This document shows positions 55,540 to 64,000 of a stretch of DNA of 64,000 nt, in pieces. This stretch comes from Persicaria tinctoria (lineage: Eukaryota; Streptophyta; Magnoliopsida; Caryophyllales; Polygonaceae). Position 1 is the stretch's first letter, and each line of letters opens with the position of its first letter. The notes under the pieces were generated by a model. The model ran no database searches and was not told the DNA's origin. It was given only the letters and a program-made list of their open reading frames with translations. The translations under genes were made by a program, and so were the position numbers. The DNA is taken from contig JBANSL010000004.1 in assembly GCA_037127255.1 (NCBI GenBank), forward strand, positions 33,982,467 through 34,046,466, read 5' to 3'.

Positions 55540-58500
55540 TGTAACGGCCCATGATTATGATTCTCGGGTTACGTTTCGAGGGATGAAACCCCTCGTTAGG
55601 ATCTTGCGCCTGGAGTACATGTTGAAGGTTTGAAATCCTATCCTAACATTTTGAAGTGAGGTTTCATACCCAAAATTCGAAGGGATCGTTGGAATCCCCG
55701 GGGAAGTCCCCTGTACCTGTCGTAAGTCTAAGCGTGAAAAACCAATAGTCATGCAAATAGCGGAATCAATGTGTATTACAAGAGGGTGCGGCAGCAGAGC
55801 CGAGTCAACACAAATCAATAAACATATTTATCAAAATCTAATAGGTGATGTTAGTGAGGTTAGACCACTTCTTTTCAATCGCCCAAGAGAGTTCCCACGT
55901 CACGGAAGCAATGAACAATCATGCTGCAAAACAAACCTAAAAAAAATGTATGCGGGGCGGTGTCAGATTGAAGCCCTACGCAATATAATCCCAAACAAGC
56001 AGACACATACACACGCTAATCCTAATAAAGATGCTTCTAGATGCAAGGCGGAATATTAACACACTAACATACTCCTAAGATCAAGTGCGTAAATATAATA
56101 AGGCCTTAGAACCGAATACCAAGTGGTATATCCCTCTCCTACCTCCACCCCCTTCCGATAGGGCGGAGACTGGCCAGCTCGTGAATGCATTCCATTATAA
56201 TCGGGTGGCACGCATGCCCAACCCGTAACCACAATAAAGCCCGCAGGCATCTCATAACATAAGGAAGTTCGTGACTCGATTGACTCAGGACGGGACCCGA
56301 TGAGACTAGGTCGTCCTATAACCCTAGCAATGACTCTAGTTACTTCACAGATAACGGCCGTTCTGTTTACAAAAGCAATGAGTAAACGAATGCTCAATCA
56401 TGAGTGCAATCCTAGCAGGATACTACATGGCATGCTTTATTGTGAATGCAAGCACCTAGTATGCACATGGCTACAAGCAGAGAGATCTCTTTTCGAAGCT
56501 GAATGAGCTCATATAGGAACTCACCTGGAAATGCAGAACAACAAAAGGCAACAACTAGGTATACAGAAGCCAACATGTCACAGATGATCACCTAACACAT
56601 ATATAAGTAATATAAATAAGTCTACTCCTAATGTTACTTAAAGCATGTAATATCACACACAAGTCATCAAATTTATTCCCAAGTTCAGCAAGGTAAGTCA
56701 ATTTCCCAAGATTTTCCAAAACTCTTTAAATTCCATGTTAGATCAAATCATAGCCCAAGGTAGCTTTCTCAATTACTAATTTGCCCAAAATCCACTTTTA
56801 AACATCACCTTCTTAAATCGACTCGTTACTCATTTCTCAAAATAATTTCGACAAATTTAGGGCCTTTCCCCAAAAATCCTCTTTTAAAGTATTAAATCAA
56901 TTTCCGACCTCTGAAAAATATTTTTCCAATTTAACACCAATTAATATATCTTTAAATCCCAACATTTTAAAAGGGGCCTAATATATAATCCATTTATTTA
57001 ATAACATATTTCAACTGATATCAAAATTATATGTTGGCTCAACACAATAATTCATTTTATCATAAATCACCCAAAAAAAATCAGGCCCAAACCCAGTTAC
57101 CCATATCCGGCCCAACCACTCCTCCATTTCTCTCCCAGGCTTTCGGATCTTCAAGGGAGAAATAAAATAAACAAAGAGGGCCCACTGCTTGCCCCATCAG
57201 CTTCTTCTTCCTCCCAATCCCCGTCCCCGCTCGCCCTGGTTTGCTCCCGCCGCCCTCGCACCTCCGGCCTCAGCTCCCAGTGCTCTCTCTCTCAGCCTCG
57301 CCTGCCCATCTCGCTTCCTCTCCCTCCCAACCTCACAGCTCTCGCAAACTCGCACTAGTACCTTCTCCCGCTCGAGCTTTCTCTCTCACCCGCGCTCGCC
57401 CCTCGCGTTCTCGAGCTCGCCGGAGCTCGAGCTCACTCGTCTCTCTCCTACTCGCTCTCACCTCTCTCCGACCATTTAAACAGAAAAAGTAAACCGAATT
57501 TCAAGCCGAGGAAATAAAGGTGGTTTGAAAGCTCACCGAGGGTTTGAGGTTTCGATGCTCGTCAGAGGTTTGATTGGGGCTCGCCGGAGACGTGGGATGT
57601 GCTTGCTCGGCCTGGGTCGAAGGAGGGAGGTTAAAAAAAGGTAGACTTTATGGTGTTTCTGAACAAAATAAGGAAGAGGGAGGCTTATCGCGGGCGCTGG
57701 GTGAAATCAGGGGAAGAGAGACTCAGCGGTGGCTCGGACAACGCCTGGGTGCTCGGATCGGCCTCGCCTTCGTCGGAGGAAGGGGTGGTCTCTGCTTCCG
57801 ACGTACCAGGATGGAGTTCGGGGGAAGGGCGCTCGGGAGTTGCTCGTAGTTAGTGCTACGGTTATGTGTATGGAGTTTGTGATTATGAAGGCAAATGAAA
57901 GAAGGGGGATGGAGTGGATTTTGTGTAGGAGCTTGAGTTGAAATGGAGAAAAAGGGGTGGCTTTGGATTTCCCTTACGTTGCTACAGAAGTCAGAGTGGG
58001 GAGGAAAGGAGAAGTGGGTTTAAATTAAAAATGAAAATCAGAGGAATTGGAGGCATGGAGAGATGGGAAAGTATGGAATGGGGAGAAAGCAGCTTGTGGG
58101 TTTGGATCAAGTAAAAAGAGGGGAGAGGAGGTCTGTGCAGCGTTCTGACATCCAGCATGAGGGTGAACAGTTGGCGTGGGTTAGCCTCTGAATGGGGTGT
58201 GGTGATGTTTAATCTTTAGCAAAAAAATGAAGACACCCTAATGTGAGGCAAAGAGTTTGAAGGTGGTGTGGTTTAGCTAGAATTGGAAGGAGGAAAGTGG
58301 GGTGCCACATCGACTTTGACTGAGGAGAAAGAAGGCAGAATGAAGGGCAAAACAAAAATGGTCCCAAGAAAAGAAAAAAAAATTCAAAATACCCGGAATT
58401 AAATCCTAAAACCTGCTCTCTCGACCATATCTCGACTCGATCAATTCACATATTAAATTTTCCAATCCGATTTTAATAATGAAATCCGAACATCATTTTC

Positions 58501-58555
58501 CATTTTACTTTATTTATTTTTAAATTATTATTTAAAAAAAATCCGAGCCTTTACA
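55540..58555 (-). repeat. 5' LTR of the LARD (longer copy)
   Basis: Starts TGTAACGGCCCATG, ends CCGAGCCTTTACA. Direct counterpart of 44345-47115 with about 4-6% substitutions by eye. It retains the 300 bases (about 56990-57290) that the other LTR lost, including a CT-rich stretch with open frames at 57189-57492 that are compositional only. Confidence 0.85.
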
Positions 58556-58579
58556 TAGAGCGTGTGTGATGCACTCTCT

Positions 58580-58890
58580 TGAAATTATTCGATGTTATAT
58601 TTGGATTATTCGATTGTATGGATGGATTATGTGATCGTATCGACGGATTATGCAATCGTATCCACTTGCCACATGATGGGTGTTTATTTTTTTCTTCCAA
58701 TTATTCGATAATATCACTGGATTATTCGATCATATTAATGGATTATGCAATAGTGTCGATGGATTATTCTGATCGGCTAGCAACCTGAAAACGCCATAAA
58801 CTATTTACCAAAAATTATTCGATGGTATCGTTGATTATTCAATGATATCACTGGATTATTCGACTATATCACATGGTTATTCGATCATTC
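58580..58890 (+). repeat. Minisatellite of E2 (GGATTATTCGAT units)
   Basis: About a dozen loose units of 20-24 bases, such as GGATTATTCGATCATATTAA and GGATTATGCAATAGTGTCGA, interrupted once at 58665-58690 and once at 58770-58815. No coding value. Confidence 0.8.
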
Positions 58891-59049
58891 GATACGTCCT
58901 AAACAAACTGGAATCAGAACTAATCGATCAAAAATCAAAAATCGATCAAATAAAAATCCTAAATCGATCACAACTAAAATCACGAACTTCAACAAAACAA
59001 CGAACTTCAACAATGTAGATCTATAGGAGAGAGCGTTCCCATCAAAGCA

Positions 59050-59735
59050 TGCAAACTAAAAATTCTAAATCCAACAAACCAAATCTGGAAAATCAAGAAC
59101 AAAACCTAATTCGAGATCGTCCACAAACCCTAACCACCGAATATCAAAGAGCAGCCATGGCCAGAGATACCTGGGGTTTTTTTAAATCAATTTCAATCAT
59201 GGGCAGAGAACCCACCGAGGAGCAGCGGCAAGAAGGCCAGCCTTGCCATCGCCCTCACCATCGCCATCACTTTGTAGCACTCATCTCTGCGCGCCTTCAC
59301 CACCCGCACCGCCGCCGTCGTCCCCTGCAATTGCTCCTGCCGACGTCACCATCGCTGGATCTCACAAACGCGACAGGGAAAGGGAGCGAGCTCGAAGACG
59401 GAGGCGGTAAAGAGGCGGTCGCACCGACGAATAGATCCGACACATTAGGATGCTGGCGAACAACGTCCAGATTCGGATCGATCCAACCCGTGGAGTACAG
59501 ATCGAAGGCGCCGCCATCGCCGGATTCGCCTGCCGGAACGACGAAGGCGCCGCCATCGCCGGATTTGTTGTTGCCGGTGTTCCACTTTCTGCCACCGGAC
59601 CTCCACCAACACCAGATCGGCCATCTTCCTCATCCTATCGCCCTTTTCTCTGCTCGGAGTCGCGTTCGCCTCCCCTCATTGATTTCTCTCTCCTATGTGA
59701 TTGATAACTGTAGATGGATGGGTTGGGTTTAATTT
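59050..59735. other. GC-rich gene-like segment in E2
   Basis: Frames are open on both strands (59049-59732 plus, 227 codons; 59633-59362 minus). GGCGCCGCCATCGCCGGATT is repeated twice (about 59506-59565). The plus-strand protein is Pro/Arg/His-rich with no domain; read on the minus strand the composition is that of a plant first exon plus leader. It is probably a captured gene start, source unknown. Confidence 0.35.
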
Positions 59736-59904
59736 GGTGTGGTGATTGAACGCGCTTTCCTTGGCAGTCTTTAATGTTTTTTTGGATCAAAATTATAATT
59801 AATTAAATATGTTTGAATAATCTCAGCCTTTCATTTTGTATCAATCGATGGTCTAGATGTGTTCACATGTTACACGTTAAGGGTTGATTACATATGATTT
59901 ATCC

Positions 59905-59918
59905 TATATATATATATA
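59905..59918. repeat. (TA)n tract between E2 and E3
   Basis: Seven TA units, shared border of two TIR elements. Confidence 0.9.
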
Positions 59919-59989
59919 GGGTAGGGTTCAAGTGAGAATAATGTGGTCCGGTGAGAAGAAAAGAAGGTTTTTTATTGGTGGAAACGGAT

Positions 59990-60430
59990 CTGAATCTTAA
60001 AGTAAAAAATAAACCCCCACGCGCTTCCTCCCTCCTCAAATCCCTCCTCTCGCACTTCTCGCTCCGTCTTCTCGCTCAGAGCCCGCTGCTGCGCCGCACC
60101 TCCGATCGAGAACAACGCTGCTGTGCTCCCACAATCGCTCCCTTCTCGGATCTCGTACCGAGTTGCCTATAAAGCTCCTCGCCGGATCCATTCATCGATA
60201 ACCTGAGCAGATTCTGGATTCGGAGAGCGATGTTATCGAATTGGGCGTCTTCGAAATAGGGTAGATGAAGAGGCCGGGCTCCATGGGATTGGACCTCCGG
60301 CGTGCTTGTGCGATCGACGGGATTCGACTATGACCTCCCCATCTCCATTCTCCAGGCTCAGCGTCATCTCCATTCGACGGAATAGGTAGATGAAGAGGTC
60401 TGACTTAGTGCACCGGCTGACTCAGATTTC
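59990..60430 (+). other. GC-rich gene-like block in E3
   Basis: CCTCCCTCCTCAAATCCCTC-type leader sequence, a TATAAAG word at 60169, and short frames without domain resemblance (59951-60172). It ends with a TAGATGAAGAGG word that occurs twice (60261 and 60387). Possibly a captured gene start; not identified. Confidence 0.35.
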
Positions 60431-60649
60431 TAAATTGAGATGATGGCTCAACTTTAGCCTTTCCGTTGATCTTTTCTTTCTTCCACTTTGTATTTCAATT
60501 TCACAGTGGAATTTGCTTAATTTTTATTTTTATTTTTATTAGTGTTGAACTATATATAATCAAGCTAATCAAGGATTATTATCTTTCTTCCAAATGTGGC
60601 GGATTTGATGATGTTTTGAATCGTGGGTCTATGAACTATACCTTTATTA

Positions 60650-60893
60650 AGTGGTTCGGTGATCAAATAGAAAGTGGTTCAGTAACTAAATAAAGGGTGG
60701 TTCAGTGATCGAATAGAGAGTGGTTCAGCGACGGAATAGAGAGTGATTCAGTGACTCTAGGGTGGTTTAGTGACCGAATAGAGTGTAGTTCAGTGACCGA
60801 AGAGAGTAGTTCAGTGACCGAATAGAGTGTGGTTCATTGACCGAATAGAGAGTGGTTCAGTGACTGAATAGAGAGTTGTTCAGTGACTGAACC
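60650..60893 (+). repeat. Minisatellite A of E3, GTGGTTCAGTGACCGAATAG units
   Basis: About ten units of 20-23 bases with scattered changes. Reverse-complemented, each unit contains CTGAACCAC, the core of minisatellite B. Confidence 0.9.
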
Positions 60894-61221
60894 ACTGTGA
60901 ATAAAATTGTTGAACCACTGTGAATAACATTTTTGAACCACTGTGAAAAAAATTGTTGAACCACTATGAATAAAATTGCTGAACCACTGTGAATAAAATT
61001 GCCGAACCACTATGAATAAAATTACTGAACCACTGTGAATAAAATTGCCGAACCACTGTGAATAAAATTGCTGAACAACTGTGAATAAAATTGCTGAACC
61101 ACTGCGAATAAAATTGTTGAACCACTGTGAATAAAATTGCTGAACCACTGTGAATAAAATTGCTGAACCACTGTGAATAAAATTGCCGAACCACTGTGAA
61201 TAAAATTGCTGAACCACTTCT
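60893..61221 (+). repeat. Minisatellite B of E3, GAACCACTGTGAATAAAATT units
   Basis: About fourteen 23-base units, very regular. It directly joins minisatellite A at GGTTCAGTGACTGAACC-like sequence, so the two arrays are in opposite orientation around a small palindrome. Minus-strand frames (61217-60834, 61227-60964, 61243-61022) giving a FYSQWFSNFIHSG repeat are artefacts. Confidence 0.93.
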
Positions 61222-61586
61222 TGTCAAATTTTTTTTTCAACAAAACAAATACAAAGTGGGTGTCTATGTGTAGATAAAATTAAATTACACCCAAATATAT
61301 ATTTTTTATAATTTTTTAACAAGTGAAAATGCCAAAAAATGATTTTTAAAAGTTCATGTAAACACTTTGACATGTCTCCGTAACTTTTCTAATTAGCGCG
61401 TGCAATTAATTAGTGTGGCGCGTGTACAGTGAGAGTGGGGGTGTTACTAATTAATTTGGATGATTTTCACTAATTAATTTTGAGAATACGCGTGTCTCTT
61501 TTTTTAATTTACTTTTGGACACATGGACCAATAAGATTTCTTCTTTCCTTCTCATTCTTGGGGTTGTGTGTACCCGAACCTGACCC

Positions 61587-61603
61587 TATATATATATATA
61601 TAT
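61587..61603. repeat. (TA)n tract between E3 and the right-hand element
   Basis: Eight TA units at the junction. Confidence 0.9.
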
Positions 61604-61680
61604 GTAGGTAAAGGTTCAAATGAAAATGGGGCTTAAAATGAAAATAATTCTTAAAGTGAAAATGGGATAATGTGTGATTT
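61604..61680 (+). repeat. Terminus of a further element (E4), matching 44075-44160
   Basis: GTAGGTAAAGGTTCAAATG, then CTTAAAATGAAAATAATTC and TTAAAGTGAAAATGGG. This is the inverted copy of the terminus at 44075-44160 and also resembles the E3 start (GGTTCAAGTGAGAAT). The other end lies outside the window. Confidence 0.6.
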
Positions 61681-61800
61681 TCGGGTCGCGGGGTGATTAA
61701 AAAAAAAATGTCCAATCTCTGTATCGTTCCAAAGGAAGAGACAGCCTCTGTCTTCCTCCCGTTCACTCCCTCCCTCTCCGGATTCTGAAACCTCACAGCC

Positions 61801-64000
61801 ATGGCAGTGGACGACGGCGTCGCCCCTCGCCGACGCTCGTCACCCCTCCGTCGTCCCTCGTCGTCCTCTGATCCGGTCTCGCCCTTTCTCGCGCTTCCTC
61901 TCTCGCCCTAACTCGCCCTCTCTTATCGCCCTATATCGTGCCTTGGCGTCCTCTCTCTCAACTAATATCTTCGAGCTTTCCTGAATGGAGAACGAAATGA
62001 CAATGGCGGAGGAGATGGCAGGTCGTCAAATTCAACCCAGATTTTGCCTCAGGTAAGTGCAGTGCAGCCAGTGCAGGTTCTTCTCTCCAATGCTTTGATT
62101 TTTATCATTGAATTAAACGCCTAATAATGCTGAATTCGCGGCGTTCTTTTGTCTCGGATGATCGGGTAAGAATTCCATTTGGTAGGGCTAGGCTGAATTT
62201 GTGCTTAATTGATTGAATTATTGAGTGCTTTGCTTCCCTGAATATTGCAGTTTGTTTTGTTGTTTTTTTCCAATCGATGTTGCTTCATGAATACTGATTT
62301 GGCTTGATTGGAATGGATTGGAAAGGTTGTAGCTTGAAATTGCTTTGATTGTCTTTCATTAGCGGATGCATTATTTTTTTTTGAAAATTTTATAAGTGGA
62401 TTTAGAACTGCACTCTCTGCTGAAAATGATATAAACTACTTTGAGGGCAATTTGTTGATAGCTGCACATGCTTTATTACTTATTATGGGAAGCGTTGTGC
62501 CTACGCACAAAGATTTAGGTTCCGACTGACATTTGCATTGTAGTGTATTCTGACTTAAGTACCTAAATAGCTCTGTTCAGACATAACATAGTTGCTGATT
62601 AAATCATCTAACAATCAGGTAGGTATTCTGTTCATTTGTTATTGATTTTCGTTCTAGAGCTTGATTAGATTCTCACTAAGTGCGGTTTGGGGACCTTGCA
62701 ACTCTGATGGCAAAAAGGCAGTGTTGTTATACATTGTCTATTCATGCTTCTTACCCAATCTGTGGTGTGTTAAGCATAGCCCAACTCCCATCTTACCTGG
62801 TTGGTTGTGTTGAGAATTGTCAACGACGTAGGTTGAGTATTTGAGTATGGGGGAGGGGGAGAGAGAATAGAGAGATGGGTGTGTTTGATCCAATCGTGGT
62901 GTGTTAGGCACAGTAAACAAGATGAATCATAAAAGTGGGTTCAATTTTTTCACATAGTTTGTTCTCATACATGGTCTTTTCAATCACACTCCCTTTTGCT
63001 GCAAAGAGCTGCAATTTATGATATTCTTGTAACAGTGGTACTGTCTTGAGTGGAGAGACCTCAAAATCGATAAGTGAGAAAAGGTTAGCAAAAAGAGCGC
63101 CGTCGAGATGTATATATGAGGATGCGGCGTTGGCAAAGGGAGCGTTTTAATTTCCTGTTGTTCATATGTAATTAGATATCACTTGTTAAGGCTTGATTGA
63201 TGATTTGTGTGGGTTGTGCCCACAAGTGTTTAACGAAATGCTTCAACCAACTTTCCATTTCTTATTATCAAATTTGTTAATGTAGGTAAGTAACTTGTGA
63301 AGTTCAGGCGGAAATCTTTTATCTGCAGCTTCTGGTGGTGGCTTCTCAATCTAGAAGATTCTTTAGTGGAAAGAGTGGCTATGGTGTTGAATCCACCATT
63401 GCTGAGCTTAATAAAGTAACTTACTGAAGTTGATCTTCTTTCTGCATTAAATTGGTGATTTTATGCTAGTTTCTTCATGTTTTTTCTATTACATATTTTT
63501 TCTGCCTATAAAGGCTCTTAGAGCATCCGACCTTTTTTTTTCTAGTGATGAGACTATGTTCTCTTAGTGAAGTGATGGTCAATTAATGCGGATGTGAATG
63601 ATACTCAATTTACCCAAACCAAAGTATATGTTATACCAGATGAGCTCGTTGATTATTTCTTAATGGTAGGAAATGGAGATGATTTTCGGCACACCAGCTC
63701 CAACTGATCTTGTTGGTTCAAGCAGCAGCCACCACACATGTGAAGATACCTGGATCATGCCTTGTATGCTCCAAAGGGGAACCGCAACATTAATCATCTG
63801 CAGTGAATCCATGATGCTCTTCCATCTTCATCCAGTAGTTATATATTGACTCGGAAATTTGCTAGAGGTATCTCTTATGTTTACGAGTGTTATGTTTCTT
63901 ACTGTATCGCTAAAAGCTTTTCATGTTGATTGAATACTCTTTCTGGTTTTTGTCTGATTTCGCAAACTCTACAAGCTTCAGTATTTGAATGAACTGCTCA
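61801..64000 (+). CDS. Possible multi-exon gene start, unidentified, incomplete
   Basis: A purine/CT-rich leader is followed by ATG 61801 (short frame of 36 codons, MAVDDGVAPRRRSS) and ATG 61985, whose frame MENEMTMAEEMAGRQIQPRF ends at a perfect donor CTCAG/GTAAGT (62052). Candidate later exons are 63330-63412 (SQSRRFFSGKSGYGVESTIA, then ELNK, before a GT-like break) and 63669-63835 (EMEMIFGTPAPTDLVGSSSS). The exons are separated by T-rich intron-like DNA. I do not recognise the protein. The gene starts about 200 bases inside the E4 terminus, so it may be captured. Exon joins are inferred, and the window ends before the gene does. Confidence 0.35.

Larger units (their letters stand above)
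44345..58555 (-). mobile_element. LARD-like LTR retrotransposon, 14.2 kb, no gag-pol
   Basis: Two direct repeats, 44345-47115 (2771 bases) and 55540-58555 (3016 bases), have TG...CA ends. On the minus strand the interior begins with an initiator-Met primer-binding site (55535-55524) and ends with a purine-rich tract (AGAGGTGGATGA, 47127-47116) before the 3' LTR. The 8.4-kb interior contains no retroviral-type domain on either strand; 3.25 kb of it is a nested CACTA element. Long LTRs around a long non-coding core define large retrotransposon derivatives (LARDs), moved by proteins of other elements. Flanking bases GGGAG and TAGAG are not a clean target duplication. Confidence 0.85.
44176..59904. 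mobile_element. TIR element E2 (about 1.5 kb) split by the LARD
   Basis: Left end 44179-44255 and right end 59826-59904 are about 75-base inverted repeats with roughly 70% identity; the best part is ATGTGAACACATCT followed by a G/A-rich pair of words and GATT. Both outer sides are (TA)n. Removing the LARD (44345-58555) leaves 169 + 1349 bases. The remaining interior has a minisatellite (58580-58890) and a GC-rich gene-like stretch (59050-59730). No transposase is present. TA-tract insertion recalls microsatellite-targeting plant elements such as Micron of rice; superfamily undetermined. Confidence 0.6.
59919..61586. mobile_element. TIR element E3 with opposed minisatellites
   Basis: Left end GGGTAGGGTTCAAGTGAG and right end (reverse complement) GGGTCAGGTTCGGGTACAC share about 16 positions, and both flanks are (TA)n. 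The 1668-base interior has a GC-rich gene-like block (59990-60430), two facing minisatellites and an AT-rich tail. No transposase is encoded. Its size, (TA)n flanks and minisatellite match E2, so both are probably non-autonomous relatives. Confidence 0.55.

Noticed and set aside
60650..61221. CRISPR-like direct repeats
   Set aside because: Plant nuclear DNA, no unique spacers of constant length, no cas genes; units are contiguous minisatellite.
60834..61243. Minus-strand repeat protein with FYSQWFSNFIHSG units
   Set aside because: It is the translation of the 23-bp minisatellite; three overlapping frames give the same pattern and there is no start context.

Overview
The window is nuclear DNA from a flowering plant, probably a eudicot; nothing in it fixes the genus. 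The signs are GT-AG introns, plant-only protein families (FAR1/FRS, B3, plant saposin-like, PPR, Ulp1-like peptidase of Mutator elements), Ty3/gypsy elements of the Tat lineage, a CACTA element, hAT-type MITEs, LINEs, TTTAGGG-type repeats and (TA)n microsatellites. It is an accessory, heterochromatin-like region. Almost every recognisable reading frame belongs to, or was captured by, a mobile element, and most are broken.

Layout. 1-5000: an LTR-end relic, a G-rich repeat, a CCTAGGCG repeat element, a two-exon saposin-B gene fragment (1436-1990) and a LINE endonuclease relic (2690-3640). 5010-8908: a tandem LTR-internal-LTR-internal-LTR array of a small non-autonomous retrotransposon on the minus strand. 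8910-26194: a FAR1/MULE transposase pseudogene split in two by a 15-kb Tat-lineage retrotransposon (9228-24231). That element carries foreign pieces: a 4.2-kb insert in pol (hAT MITE, antisense integrase/RNase H fragments, a PB1-like gene start fused in frame to its reverse transcriptase), a B3 DNA-binding domain behind integrase, and a degenerate antisense ORF before the 3' LTR.

26200-44160: a 42-bp minisatellite, a LINE-type retroposition bounded by a 14-bp target duplication (26989-30404) that contains paired TCGATATCGA palindromes, an intact small two-exon gene (30985-31451), a second LINE relic (32160-34880), and a broken Ulp1-like peptidase gene (35388-43924, minus). One intron of the peptidase gene is filled by a Pack-MULE-like element (about 37500-43049) holding PPR and SLC35F-like gene pieces, a long tandem array and another hAT MITE. 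FAR1-like transposase plus Ulp1-like peptidase suggests one old, shattered Mutator-like element as the substrate of this region.

44160-64000: a chain of TIR elements that abut on (TA)n tracts at about 44160, 59905 and 61587. The first (E2) is split by a 14.2-kb LARD-like LTR element without gag-pol (44345-58555, minus), itself interrupted by a CACTA element (48310-51556). E2 and the next one (E3, 59919-61586) both hold 20-23-bp minisatellites; in E3 two arrays face each other. At the right edge a possible multi-exon gene (61801-64000, incomplete) starts just inside the terminus of a further member.

Relative order from nesting: MULE and E2 first; then the Tat element, Pack-MULE and LARD; then the MITEs and CACTA inside those. 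The genes do not form a host pathway. The interest lies in repeated capture of host gene fragments, in the shared ends of hAT-type elements with quite different palindromic fillings, and in the (TA)n-joined element chain.
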